Part shown: positions 1 to 9,733 of the stretch, piece after piece
Position numbering within the stretch: the stretch's first letter is position 1
Layout of the letters: every line of letters starts with the position of its first letter
DNA from: Antribacter gilvus
GTDB taxonomy: Bacteria; Actinomycetota; Actinomycetes; Actinomycetales; Cellulomonadaceae
Length of the DNA: 64,000 nucleotides
Direction of reading: 5' to 3'
NCBI RefSeq assembly: GCF_003946865.1
Contig: NZ_QXTH01000008.1
Location: 186,001-250,000 of the forward strand
Position numbers and translations under genes: made by a program
The notes under the pieces: model-generated
What the model was told of the DNA's origin: nothing
Seen by the model: the letters and a program-made list of their open reading frames with translations, nothing else
The model's database searches: none

Positions 1-1
1 G

Positions 2-358
2 GACGACGTGGGCGTGGTCCAGACGCCAGCCACCTGGCGGCGCACGCTCGACGAGGTGGTCCCCGGCCTCAACGCCGCGGACGCCGACGCCACCCAGCGG
101 GTGCGCGCCAGGTGGGCGGGGACGTTCCCCCTGGAGCCCCGCCCGTACGACTCGCCCACCCTGCTCCTGGTCGGGCGCCAGGACTCCGCGACCGGGTACC
201 GGGACGCCTGGCAGATCCTGGAGCACTACTCGCGCGCCACCTTCGCGGTGCTGGACCGCGCGGGGCACAACCTGCAGATCGAGCAGCCGGGCCTCTTCGA
301 GGCCCTCGTGGACGAGTGGCTGGACCGCGTCGAAGAGTCCCGTTCCGCCGTCGGATAA
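2..358 (+). CDS. alpha/beta hydrolase, C-terminal part (cut by window start)
   Basis: The frame is open from the window edge and ends at a TAA, giving the last 118 residues of a protein whose start lies outside. The visible part has the late strand LLLVGRQD, where the acidic residue of an alpha/beta-hydrolase triad usually sits, and then DRAGHNLQIEQP, the typical context of the catalytic histidine. The nucleophile serine and cap domain are upstream and not visible, so the substrate cannot be named. It ends 10 bases before the DUF4442 gene on the same strand and may share its transcript. Confidence 0.75.
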   Translation, partial: DDVGVVQTPATWRRTLDEVVPGLNAADADATQRVRARWAGTFPLEPRPYDSPTLLLVGRQDSATGYRDAWQILEHYSRATFAVLDRAGHNLQIEQPGLFEALVDEWLDRVEESRSAVG

Positions 359-368
359 GGTCACCGCC

Positions 369-839
369 ATGACGACGCAGGTGTATGCAATCTGGCAGAA
401 GCTGAAGGACAAGCCGCTCGGCAAGAGGGTCTTCGGCATCGCGTTCGGCCTGAAGGCGCCGTATTTCAGGACGATCCACGCCCGCTACATCGACATCCGT
501 CCCAACTACGCCGAGGTCGTCGTGCCGAAGCGCTGGTCCGTGCACAACCACCTCGGCACGGTCCACGCCATCGCGGTGTGCAACGGGCTGGAGGCCGCGA
601 TGGGCGTGCTCGCCGAGGCGACCGTGCCTGCGAACAAGCGGTGGATCCCCAAGGGCATGGACGTGGCATACACGGCCAAATCCACCAGCGACATCACCTG
701 CACGGCGGAGACCGACCCCGAGCAGTGGACGGCGGACGAGCCCGACCTCCCCGTCCGCGTCACGGCTCGGCGGGCCGACGGCGTGGTGGTCGCCGAGGGC
801 GTCATCCGGCTGTGGGTGACGGAGAAGCCGCAGCGCTGA
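369..839 (+). CDS. DUF4442 hotdog-fold protein (thioesterase-like)
   Basis: This 156-residue protein matches the DUF4442 family, hotdog-fold proteins related to PaaI/YiiD acyl-CoA thioesterases. Family-like features are the segment IDIRPNYAEVVVPKRW, then VHNHLGTVHAIAVCNGLE, which corresponds to the long central hotdog helix with its HxGT start, and a C-terminal strand VVAEGVIRLWV. The length is that of a single hotdog domain and there is no signal peptide, so it should be cytoplasmic. The start ATG follows the hydrolase stop by 10 bases. The acyl substrate is unknown; the thioesterase role is inferred from the fold. Confidence 0.75.
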   Translation: MTTQVYAIWQKLKDKPLGKRVFGIAFGLKAPYFRTIHARYIDIRPNYAEVVVPKRWSVHNHLGTVHAIAVCNGLEAAMGVLAEATVPANKRWIPKGMDVAYTAKSTSDITCTAETDPEQWTADEPDLPVRVTARRADGVVVAEGVIRLWVTEKPQR

Positions 840-850
840 CCGCGGCGTAA

Positions 851-877
851 GGAACCGCTGGGCTCGCGACATGTCAT
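851..877 (+). promoter_or_regulatory. candidate ECF-type promoter upstream of the sigma gene
   Basis: A GGAAC element at 851-855 is followed after 17 bases by GTCAT at 873-877, 27 bases before the sigma factor start. GGAAC with a spacer of 16-17 bases is the usual -35 element of promoters read by ECF sigma factors, which often transcribe their own gene. The match is short and could be chance. Confidence 0.35.
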
Positions 878-904
878 AGACGACAGGCGAGGACGGGGGG
901 TGGT

Positions 905-1426
905 GTGGTGGATCGCGTGACGGCACGTTTCGTCGGCCTCTTCGAGGCCGAGTACCCGCGGGTGCATGCCTACCTCGCCCGGCGGCTGCCGGACCGGTCT
1001 GCGGCGGAAGACCTCGCGAGCGAGGTCTTCGGGATCGCCTGGCAGCGAACGATGGCCGACGGCGTCCCGAGCCCCGCGTGGCTCTTCGTCACGGCCCGCA
1101 ACCTCCTGGCGAACCATCGGCGCAAGTCAGCGCGACGGGAGGAGATCGAGGCGGCGGTCCCGACCGGTGTGCCGGCCGACGACGACACGGCCGACCGGGT
1201 CCTGCTCGTCCTGGAGAGCCTCCGCCCCGACCACCGCGAGGTGCTTCGCCTGCGCTACTGGGACGAGCTGTCGGGCCACGAGGCCGCCCAGGTGCTCGAC
1301 TGTTCCGAGGGGGCGGTCTGGGTCCGGCTCCATCGTGCGCGGCGCGCCTTCTCGGCAGCCTGGGACCTTCCTGTCTCCTCACGGCACCACCCGCACAGCA
1401 CGGCGACAGGTCGAGGAGGAACGTGA
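905..1426 (+). CDS. ECF RNA polymerase sigma factor (sigma-70 family)
   Basis: The 173-residue protein has the two-domain layout of extracytoplasmic-function sigma factors. Region 2 runs roughly over residues 5-70: FEAEYPRVHAYLARRL, then SAAEDLASEVFGIAWQR and WLFVTARNLLANHRR, with the acidic patch and aromatic residues of region 2.2-2.4. After a linker, region 4.2 at about 95-150 has LESLRPDHREVLRLRYW and a helix-turn-helix around LSGHEAAQVLDCSEGAVWVRLHR (residues about 122-144). GTG was chosen as start because it gives the normal length. Its stop overlaps the next ATG (TGATG), so the two are translationally coupled, as for sigma/anti-sigma pairs. Confidence 0.9.
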   Translation: MVDRVTARFVGLFEAEYPRVHAYLARRLPDRSAAEDLASEVFGIAWQRTMADGVPSPAWLFVTARNLLANHRRKSARREEIEAAVPTGVPADDDTADRVLLVLESLRPDHREVLRLRYWDELSGHEAAQVLDCSEGAVWVRLHRARRAFSAAWDLPVSSRHHPHSTATGRGGT

Positions 1427-2040
1427 TGCGCCGTATCCGAGGACTGATCGCCTCCGCCGACCCGTTGCGCGACACCGCGCCGCTCGCACCGAGCGGCCGG
1501 GCACGAGCCGAGCTGGCGCACCACCTGAGCGAAGGAGCAACCATGTCGGAACTCCGGGAGCGCAAGGGCGGCCTGGCCGTCTGGGTCACTGCCGCTGGTG
1601 CGGTCGCCGCCGCGGCGGTCATCGCAGCCGTCCTGCTCAACGGTGCCGACCCGGCCCCGCCGTCGGCGGACGAACCGTACTACGCGACTTCCGAGGCCCT
1701 CGAGGGGGCGGCGGACACGATCGTCCGCGGGTCGGTGGTCTCCTCCGAGCCCGGGGAGCTGGAGGGTCTGACCGTGTCGCTCGCCGGCGTCGAGGTGAAG
1801 GAGTTCGTCGGTTCCGAACCCGGCCCGACGATCGTCGTCGCACACACCCCGGCGGGGTCAGGACCCGAGACCGTCGCGCTGGACCCGGGGCACGAGTACG
1901 TCCTTCTCCTCGACAGCATGCCCGACGGGAGGTACAGCCTCGTCAACACCACCCAGGGCGCGGTCCCCGTGGTCGACGGCCGGCTCGCGGAGGACTCTCT
2001 GCTGTCGGTGGCCGCACGGGACGCGCTGGGCGTCGGCTGA
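1426..2040 (+). CDS. membrane protein, probable anti-sigma partner
   Basis: The 204-residue product starts one base inside the sigma gene stop. Residues 1-48 are a short, charged cytoplasmic segment, followed by one strongly hydrophobic helix at about 49-72 (WVTAAGAVAAAAVIAAVLL) and an exported domain of about 130 residues without recognisable catalytic motifs. This topology and the coupling to an ECF sigma gene are what anti-sigma factors show, but the HxxxCxxC zinc motif of the common ZAS class is absent, so the role rests on context. An internal ATG at 1543 preceded by a GAAGGAG-like ribosome site could give a shorter form starting MSELRERK. Confidence 0.6.
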   Translation: MRRIRGLIASADPLRDTAPLAPSGRARAELAHHLSEGATMSELRERKGGLAVWVTAAGAVAAAAVIAAVLLNGADPAPPSADEPYYATSEALEGAADTIVRGSVVSSEPGELEGLTVSLAGVEVKEFVGSEPGPTIVVAHTPAGSGPETVALDPGHEYVLLLDSMPDGRYSLVNTTQGAVPVVDGRLAEDSLLSVAARDALGVG

Positions 2041-2058
2041 CGGGCGGACGCCACCATC

Positions 2059-3669
2059 TCATCGAGGCAATGCGATTGCCGACAGCTCTCCTTCTGACGT
2101 TCCGTAGCGGGAGTTGTAACTGTCGAGAACAGCGACTTCAAGCACGTCGACATCAACGTCCTCGGCGCGGCGCGGAGAGGGTTTGCCAGGCGAGTTCTCG
2201 TAGAAAAACACCACGACATCGAGGTCGATGTCTTGCTTGAGCCTGTGGCCCACGAGAGTTGCGAGGAGGACGCGGGAGATTGCCGGGTAGGGCGTGAACT
2301 CCGGGTTGGCGAGCCAATCCCTCAGTTCGACTTCGGGGACGCTGAACCTGACGCCCACGCCGGCCAGCGCGCGGAGGCTGTCTTCGACGAGCAAAGGTTG
2401 CTCCACGGCCTCGGGCGCTTGGCCTGCGACCGGGAATGGCCCTCGCCAGATCCGGTCTGATTGTTCACGGAAGAAGAAGTCGAAGCCGCGTTGGTCATGG
2501 CGACGTGCGATCAGCTCGAGGTTGCCATTCTCGCTGGTGCCAAACCGACCTTGAATCATCGAGACGTCGTCGTAGAGCGACTCGCCAAACTTGGCCCCGA
2601 ACGACCATCCACTGTCAAGCTTAGGAGTGTCGCCGTGGTCGCCGTTGTCGCGCCAAAAGTGGAGGAGCCCTCCCTCTTTGGCGGGAGCTACCACCTCAAG
2701 GTTGCCATACTCGGCGTCGTCGCCGAAGAATCCACCGATCTCGCCGATCTCGTCCAGGCCGTAGTCGGCCTGAACGATGGTTGGGCGACCGCGAAATGGG
2801 CGCAACTCATGCCCGAGCGGTGTGGGAAGGGTCAGAGACGTGGCGTCGATCCACCGCTGCGTGGTGCCTTCGCCGGGCCCGCCTCGCGTGTAAGACCATT
2901 CGAGAATGCTCACGGCTCCCTCGGTAGATCCCCCACAGACAAGGATGTCTCCCGACACTATGTCGAACTCGACACTCTCCCGCATTTCCTTCCATCCGGC
3001 GGACGTGGTGATGTTCCTGAGGGTTGTCAGCGCCAATCCCAGCCCGACAAAATCGCTGTCTCGCAGGATGGCGGTCGAGATGGAGCTGAACAGCGGAGGA
3101 CTGCTGATGTGTTCCCATCCGTTCGGCAACGTGGACCCCGAACCGAAAGGACCAGGTGCGTCATCGTTGCGGCGGCGGAACATGTTGAACCCACCACCTT
3201 CGGAGGGGATCACAACGAAGAACTCGCTCGGACCGTGCGCCTCAAGATCGAAGAAAAAGTCCCCTGCCTTGAAGCGTGCGCCAGAATAGGCAAGCGCCGG
3301 GACACCATGAGCGCGAGCAACGACCGTATCGGCCCGGCTCCATCTGAACATTCCCCCATTCTCGCGCCACCAATGCTCCGCGTCCCCGTTCTCGGCTACC
3401 GCGACCACCTCGAGGTTGCCAAGTCGAGCGTCGAAGGCGCGAAAGTCTGACTCGATGACCGACGCCCCCTGATACCGGCCCGTGCCGAACAGGGTCGGTC
3501 CGTGCCACGCTTTGGACGGGTCGTCATTGTCCCGCCAGAAGTGAGCTAGCCCGCCATCCGGCCAGGGAATAACCACTTCGAAGTTCCCGCTCTCGCCCGC
3601 GCGGCTCATTATCAGCGATCCGCCGCATGGAGAGCTCTTGGGGCGCTCCGGGTAGTCGAGGTCTGGCAT
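2059..3669 (-). CDS. repeat protein with GNxEVV...HFWRDN motifs, probable beta-propeller lectin-like
   Basis: A 536-residue protein without signal peptide or membrane segment. It contains at least five copies of a motif of roughly 50-60 residues: a strand such as GNFEVVIPWPDGG or GNLEVVAPAKEGG, then LAHFWRDNDD / LLHFWRDNGD / AEHWWRENGG, then W and a short glycine-rich strand. The spacing and the aromatic HFWRDN core resemble blades of PLL/tectonin-type propeller lectins; that assignment is by eye. The last 110 residues (from about 430) differ and look like a separate domain. The start is supported by a strong GGGGGGAG ribosome site seven bases upstream. Base composition is visibly less GC-rich than in neighbouring genes, suggesting transfer. 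Ligand and function are unknown. Confidence 0.7.
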   Translation of the reverse strand: MPDLDYPERPKSSPCGGSLIMSRAGESGNFEVVIPWPDGGLAHFWRDNDDPSKAWHGPTLFGTGRYQGASVIESDFRAFDARLGNLEVVAVAENGDAEHWWRENGGMFRWSRADTVVARAHGVPALAYSGARFKAGDFFFDLEAHGPSEFFVVIPSEGGGFNMFRRRNDDAPGPFGSGSTLPNGWEHISSPPLFSSISTAILRDSDFVGLGLALTTLRNITTSAGWKEMRESVEFDIVSGDILVCGGSTEGAVSILEWSYTRGGPGEGTTQRWIDATSLTLPTPLGHELRPFRGRPTIVQADYGLDEIGEIGGFFGDDAEYGNLEVVAPAKEGGLLHFWRDNGDHGDTPKLDSGWSFGAKFGESLYDDVSMIQGRFGTSENGNLELIARRHDQRGFDFFFREQSDRIWRGPFPVAGQAPEAVEQPLLVEDSLRALAGVGVRFSVPEVELRDWLANPEFTPYPAISRVLLATLVGHRLKQDIDLDVVVFFYENSPGKPSPRRAEDVDVDVLEVAVLDSYNSRYGTSEGELSAIALPR

Positions 3670-4021
3670 CGATGCTCCCCCCTTTGACCCGAGTTGGGCC
3701 GTTTAGTGCGCGGGGTGGATGAGGTCGAGTGCGGCTGCGACCCGCCTTGGGCTGCCGCCGCTGGCCTGTGACCTGCGCCTGCCAGGTAGGGAGCCCCGTG
3801 AGGCGACTCGTGATACACGAGTTCATCTCAGCTCCACGCGTGTTGCGTCGCTTCCTTGACCTCCCGTCCGGTCGCGCCGAGGACCACTCTCGCCGCCGGG
3901 GAGACGACTCCGAAATTCACCCCTGGATGAATTGCCCGAATTCACCCGCCCACCCCGTCCCGGCTCGCCGTCGTCCCCCTCCCTCCTGGTGCGGGGGCGC
4001 AGATCGAGAAGGGGTACAGAC
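3670..4021. other. 352-base gap between divergent genes, no convincing gene
   Basis: No reading frame here has convincing protein character on either strand. It holds the upstream regions of the propeller-like gene (minus) and the DUF3892 gene (plus). One perfect palindrome, CTCGTGATACACGAG, lies at 3807-3821, and an ATTCA/TGAAT inverted pair with an 8-base spacer lies near 3915-3935. Either may be regulatory; no regulator gene is adjacent. Confidence 0.4.
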
Positions 4022-4303
4022 ATGCCGTTCATTCGCTATGTCCGTGTCGCCGAACCCGGGACGGACAACGAGCACGTGGTCGAGGTCCGGCACTCGGCCA
4101 TCACCACGGGACCGCTGAGGTCGGAGTCGATCGATGCGATCCACACAGCGATCCGGAGGGGCACGCCGTTCCGGACGTTCAACGAGCGCAACCACAACCA
4201 GCGGGACGTCGCGGCGAGGATCACGCCCACGGGTGCCCGGTATATCGCCGCCATCGACGGCGGCCGGGAGACGGACGACCTCCTGCGGCTCCCGCGGTAC
4301 TGA
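4022..4303 (+). CDS. DUF3892 domain protein
   Basis: A 93-residue cytoplasmic protein. The first strand MPFIRYVRVAEPG, the histidine region DNEHVVEVRHSAIT, the helix ESIDAIHTAIRRG and the closing ARYIAAIDGG fit the small DUF3892 family, which has no established function. The ATG is preceded by a GAAGGGG ribosome site. It is a single-gene unit, divergent from the propeller-like gene and convergent with the DUF779 gene; the self-complementary CGGCCCGGCCGGGCCG at 4309-4324 lies between the two stops and could act as a terminator. Confidence 0.7.
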   Translation: MPFIRYVRVAEPGTDNEHVVEVRHSAITTGPLRSESIDAIHTAIRRGTPFRTFNERNHNQRDVAARITPTGARYIAAIDGGRETDDLLRLPRY

Positions 4304-4329
4304 GGCCACGGCCCGGCCGGGCCGCCACC

Positions 4330-4733
4330 TCACCTCCGCAGCGCCACCCACTCCTCGTCGGTGAGCAGCCGGGACCGGATGAGGAAGCGCACGCCCTCCG
4401 GCGCCTCGACGCTGAACCCGGCGCCCCGCCCGGGCACCACGTCGATCGTGAGGTGGGTGTGCTTCCAGTACTCGAACTGCGCCCGGCTCATCCACACCGG
4501 CACCGTGAACCCGGGCAGCTCCAGGTCGCCGAGGTGCACGTCCGCGTCTCCGGTGAGGAGCTCCCCCGCGGGGTAGCACATGGGCGAGGACCCGTCGCAG
4601 CACCCGCCCGACTGATGGAACATGAGCTCGCCGTGCTGCTCCCGGAGGCGCGCCAGGAGCGCGGCCGCGGCGTCGGTCACGGCGACCCGGGCGGGCGCAC
4701 CGCCGTCGGGCCCAGCGCCCGCGGCCGCACCCA

Positions 4734-4734
<1 letters not shown>
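4330..4734 (-). CDS. DUF779 protein, partner of acetaldehyde dehydrogenase
   Basis: A 134-residue protein with the DUF779 signature: a cysteine-rich FHQSGGCCDGSSPMCYP around residues 40-56, then GDLELPGFTVPVWMSRAQFE and YWKHTHLTIDVVPGRGAGFS. DUF779 genes are regularly found directly behind ExaC/AldB-type aldehyde dehydrogenases in actinobacteria and proteobacteria; the biochemical role is not established and the cysteines suggest metal or redox chemistry. Its ATG shares one base with the stop of the dehydrogenase gene (TGATG), so it is translationally coupled. The first 18 residues are a low-complexity Ala/Gly stretch of uncertain start. Confidence 0.85.
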
Positions 4735-6257
<1,523 letters not shown>

Positions 6258-6524
6258 GGTCTGCCTCCTCGCAGTGACGTCCGGCGTGGTGGTTGCCCGA
6301 CGCCGGCCTGTCGCCCGGGTGCACCGTCGCACCCGGGGGTTGCACGCACGGTAGGCACGCGGGGGTTGCAGAAGGGTTGCAGGTCGGTCACGGCCGGTTG
6401 ACGTGCGCAAACACCCGGCCGGGCGTGACACAAGGGAGACGGGAGCGTGACCGCAGCGTGCTGTCTCACGGTGCGGTCGCGACCTCAGACTGAGGCACAC
6501 CACGACCGGAAACGAGGTACCGCG
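6258..6524. promoter_or_regulatory. divergent promoter region with inverted repeat and GTTGCA repeats
   Basis: This gap separates the aldehyde dehydrogenase (minus) from the vWA lipoprotein gene (plus). A perfect inverted repeat, CCCGGGTGC, six bases, GCACCCGGG, occupies 6314-6337. Just beyond it GTTGCA occurs three times (about 6339, 6366 and 6376). The palindrome is about 60 bases upstream of the dehydrogenase start and is a plausible site for the GAF regulator of the locus; this is inference from position. Confidence 0.45.
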
Positions 6525-8105
6525 ATGACTGCAGCACCCCACCGGACCATGACCCCGCGGGGCGGGGCCGCCCTGCTCGGCGCGACGACGGCCCTCGGGC
6601 TCGTCCTCGGGCTGGCCGCCTGCTCGGGGACGGGCTCGGGCACTGCCGAGTCGGCCGTCGACGTCGCGGCCCCGGCGCCCCTGACCGACGACAGCTGGCG
6701 CGACGTCCCCACGGAGGCGCAGGAGGAGTACGACGACTCGCCTGAGACGCCCTTCAAGGACGTCGCCACGAGCCCGCTGTCGACGTTCTCGTCCGACGTC
6801 GACACGGCGTCGTACAGCAACCTGCGCCGCCAGGTGAACGAGGGTGTGGCGCCCGAGGGCGTGCGCATCGAGGAGCTGGTCAACTACTTCGACTACGACT
6901 ACCCGGCCCCGCGGGCGGGCGCTGAGGACCCGTTCTCGGTGACGACGCAGGTCGCTCCGGCGCCGTGGAACCCGGACCACCAGCTCGCCATGGTGGGGGT
7001 CCAGGCCACGGAGGCGATCCCGACGTCGGAGGGCAACAACATCGTCTTCCTGCTCGACGTCTCGGGCTCGATGGACGAGCCCGACAAGCTGCCCCTCCTG
7101 GCCGAGTCGTTCGCCCTGCTGGTGGAGCAGCTCGACGAGGACGACGTGGTGTCGATCGTGACGTACGCGGGCTCAGAGCAGGTCGTCGCGGACTCTGTGC
7201 GGGGCTCCGAGCGCGAGGAGCTCGTGGACCACCTGCGCGACCTGGAGGCGGGCGGGTCAACGGGCGGGGCGGCCGGCATCGAGACCGCGTACGAGCTCGC
7301 GGAGAAGAACTTCATCGAAGGCGGCAACAACCGCGTCATCCTCGCCACGGACGGCGACTTCAACGTGGGCCCCTCCTCGCCGGAGCAGCTCACCGAGCTG
7401 ATCGAGGAGAAGCGCGAGACGGGGGTGTACGTCTCGGTGCTCGGCTTCGGGATGTACAACCTGAAGGACAACCTGATGGAGGCGATCGCCGACAACGGGA
7501 ACGGCAACTACGCCTACATCGACACGCTGGACGAGGCGCGGAAGGTCCTGGTCGACGAGTTCGGCTCGACGATGTTCGTGGTGGCGCAGGACCTCAAGCT
7601 CCAGATCGAGATGAACCCGGCCACCGTGGCCCGGTACCGCCTGATCGGCTACGACAACCGCCGCCTGGAGAACGAGGACTTCGAGAACGACCTGAAGGAC
7701 GCGGGCGACGTCGGGGCGGGGCACTCGGTCACGGCGTTCTACGAGCTGGTCCCGGCGGACGGTGTCGCGGTCACCGACGACGGCCTGGACTACCAGGACA
7801 CGCAGGCGGGCGACAGCACCGACTTCATGACGGTCCACCTCCGGTACAAGCAGCCGGGCGGCGCGGAGAGCACCGAGGTGGTGGTCCCGGTCCCGCAGGA
7901 CGCGTTCACCACGCGACCGTCGGACGACTTCGTGTTCGCCTCCGCGGTCGTGGAGTTCGGCCTCATCGCGATCGACTCGGAGCACAAGGGCGAGGCCAGC
8001 CTCGACGCGGTCGAGGAGCGGGCGGCCGAAGCCCTCGGCGACGACCCGTACGGGCTGCGGAAGGAGTTCGTGGGGCTGGTCGCCGAGTTCGGTCGCCTCG
8101 ACTGA
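6525..8105 (+). CDS. von Willebrand factor type A domain lipoprotein (YfbK-like)
   Basis: A 526-residue exported lipoprotein. Residues 1-33 form a lipoprotein signal, with lipobox LAAC and lipidated Cys33. Residues about 75-125 ([19 protein letters not shown]) are the domain that precedes the vWA domain in YfbK-type proteins. The vWA domain carries a MIDAS motif DVSGSM with Asp178, Ser180 and Ser182. The C-terminal third, including [16 protein letters not shown], matches the YfbK/DUF3520 tail. Such proteins are thought to bind divalent metal and partner proteins at the cell surface; no partner is identifiable here. The ATG at 6525 was chosen because it directly precedes the signal peptide; an upstream in-frame GTG at 6447 would add 26 unlikely residues. 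Confidence 0.9.
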   Translation: MTAAPHRTMTPRGGAALLGATTALGLVLGLAACSGTGSGTAESAVDVAAPAPLTDDSWRDVPTEAQEEYDDSPETPFKDVATSPLSTFSSDVDTASYSNLRRQVNEGVAPEGVRIEELVNYFDYDYPAPRAGAEDPFSVTTQVAPAPWNPDHQLAMVGVQATEAIPTSEGNNIVFLLDVSGSMDEPDKLPLLAESFALLVEQLDEDDVVSIVTYAGSEQVVADSVRGSEREELVDHLRDLEAGGSTGGAAGIETAYELAEKNFIEGGNNRVILATDGDFNVGPSSPEQLTELIEEKRETGVYVSVLGFGMYNLKDNLMEAIADNGNGNYAYIDTLDEARKVLVDEFGSTMFVVAQDLKLQIEMNPATVARYRLIGYDNRRLENEDFENDLKDAGDVGAGHSVTAFYELVPADGVAVTDDGLDYQDTQAGDSTDFMTVHLRYKQPGGAESTEVVVPVPQDAFTTRPSDDFVFASAVVEFGLIAIDSEHKGEASLDAVEERAAEALGDDPYGLRKEFVGLVAEFGRLD

Positions 8106-8127
8106 GGACGAGGTCGCTCCCTCGGCG

Positions 8128-9459
8128 TCAGGCGAGCGTCCTGTCCAGGATCGCCAGGTGCGCCCGGGCCCGCGTGGCCGGGGGCGTACCTGGCTCGGCC
8201 ACCCTGGCCAGGCGGGTCCAGGCAGCGTGGTCGTCGGTGCCCTCGTCCCGGCCCACCCAGGTGAGCAGCGGTCCGACGTCGTCCGCGGCGAGCACCGCGG
8301 CCCGCACCTCGGCCTCGAGCTCGGCGCGCAGCCCCTCGACGCCTGGCGCGCCGGACCGCCGGAGCAGCGGCTCGGGGTAGGCGTCGAGGGCGCCGGGGAC
8401 GTCACCGCGCGCGAGCCGGTCGCGGACCCGCTCGACGTCGCTGCTCAGCCGCCCCGCGAGCCGGTACGGCCGGGACCCCGCCAGCAGCGGCCGGCCCAGC
8501 GCCGCCTCGCCGACCCTGCGCAGGCGGGACATCTCGGCCCGGACGGCGACGAGCGACAGGTCGCCCGGGTGGAGCAGGACGGCCAGCTCCTCGGCCCCGA
8601 GCCCTCGCGGGTGCTCCGCGAGGAGCAGCAGGATCTCGGCATGCCGCAGCGACAGGGCCCGCCCGCGCAGCGTGGGCCTGCCCAGCACCCGGAGCGCCGG
8701 CGACGCGTCCGCCTCCACGACGCTCCCCACCCCGCCGTCACCCGGGACGAGCCGGTGCTCCCAGGGCGCGCGACCGGCGTCGGGCCGCGTGGCCAGGGCC
8801 GCGAGCTCGCGCTCCACGCTCGCCACCGTGGCGCGGACGAGCGAGAGCGCCACGGGCGAGGCCGCGGCGCGGCCGCCCGTGAGGTCGAGGACGCCGAGGA
8901 GGTCCCCGGTGGCGGGATCGTGCACCGGGGCTGCCGTGCAGCACAGGTCCTGCACCGGACGCGCGAAGTGCTCGGCGCCGACGACCTGGACCGGGCGGCG
9001 GGTCGCGAGGGCCGTGCCGGGTGCGTTGGTGCCGACCCGCTCCTCGCGCCACACGGCGCCCTCCACGAATCCCACGCGGTCGGCGGCGCGGCGCGTGCTC
9101 CCGCTGCCCTCGACCCAGAGGAGGCGGCCGGCGTCGTCGGACACGGCGAGCACGAGGCCGTCGTCGGTCACGCCGCCCACCAGGTCACGCACCAGGGGCA
9201 TCGCCGCCGACAGCGGGTGGTGGCTGCGGTACTCCTCCAAGGAGTGCGTCGGCAGGCCGCTGTCGGTGCCCAGCGCATCGGGGTCCACGCCGTTGCGCAG
9301 GCTGCGTCGCCAGGACGCGGCCACGACCGGGTCGACCCCCACGGGAGCACGGGCACCGCCCGACCCCACGAAGCTCTCGTAGGCGGCCCGCACCTCGCGC
9401 GGGTCGCTGCGCACCGCACGGCGGGACGCGCCGTCACGACCAGAACCGTCCGTGAGCAT
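8128..9459 (-). CDS. GAF-domain transcriptional regulator (AcoR-like without AAA+ domain)
   Basis: A 443-residue regulator. The N-terminal 60-250 region is a GAF sensor module of the AcoR/acetoin-activator type (PVVAASWRRSLRNGVDPDAL, then WREERVGTNAPGTALATRRP and QDLCCTAAPVHDPATGDLLG). The sigma-54 AAA+ ATPase domain of AcoR is missing; instead a winged-helix-like segment with RGRALSLRHAEILLLLAEHP and AVRAEMSRLRRVGEAALGR is followed by a helical C-terminus. Genes of this architecture commonly accompany ExaC/DUF779 pairs in actinobacteria, so it probably controls the dehydrogenase. ATG 9459 was taken because the upstream extension is non-conserved in character. Confidence 0.8.
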   Translation of the reverse strand: MLTDGSGRDGASRRAVRSDPREVRAAYESFVGSGGARAPVGVDPVVAASWRRSLRNGVDPDALGTDSGLPTHSLEEYRSHHPLSAAMPLVRDLVGGVTDDGLVLAVSDDAGRLLWVEGSGSTRRAADRVGFVEGAVWREERVGTNAPGTALATRRPVQVVGAEHFARPVQDLCCTAAPVHDPATGDLLGVLDLTGGRAAASPVALSLVRATVASVERELAALATRPDAGRAPWEHRLVPGDGGVGSVVEADASPALRVLGRPTLRGRALSLRHAEILLLLAEHPRGLGAEELAVLLHPGDLSLVAVRAEMSRLRRVGEAALGRPLLAGSRPYRLAGRLSSDVERVRDRLARGDVPGALDAYPEPLLRRSGAPGVEGLRAELEAEVRAAVLAADDVGPLLTWVGRDEGTDDHAAWTRLARVAEPGTPPATRARAHLAILDRTLA

Positions 9460-9733
9460 GCTGCCTCCGACTGCGTCCGACGTCGTCGTCGGGCTCCGGT
9501 CAGTGTAGGCGCGCGGACCGGTCATCAACAGGTTGTCCACCGGTCGGGGGCGGGTTTTCCACCACATCAGCAGCCTTATCCACAGATGTGGGCCAGATCA
9601 CACCTCCACCGCGCGAAGGTCGCGATCCAGTCCTAGCCTCTCTCCATCGAGGCCGCCCGCCCCGGCCTTCCGGGGGGATCGTCGGGGCGGCGGCCCGTCA
9701 CCACGGACGCCTCAGGGCGGCCTCGAGCGAGCC
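9460..9733. promoter_or_regulatory. intergenic region with three phased DnaA-box-like 9-mers
   Basis: Three same-orientation 9-mers lie at 9533 (TTGTCCACC), 9555 (TTTTCCACC) and 9576 (TTATCCACA). The last is a perfect DnaA box; the first differs from the actinobacterial TTGTCCACA form at one base. They are spaced 22 and 21 bases, two helical turns, so all face one side of the DNA. The stretch lies between a divergent regulator gene and the next plus-strand gene. It could be a DnaA-controlled promoter or a DnaA-titrating site. No AT-rich unwinding element or dnaA/dnaN gene is visible, so it does not look like oriC. Confidence 0.5.

Noticed and set aside
3729-4118. Open frame in the gap before the DUF3892 gene
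   Set aside because: It crosses the DUF3892 start in another frame and its Arg/Pro-rich sequence has no protein-like pattern.
9533-9584. Chromosomal replication origin
   Set aside because: Only three boxes, no AT-rich unwinding region and no dnaA, dnaN or rpmH nearby.
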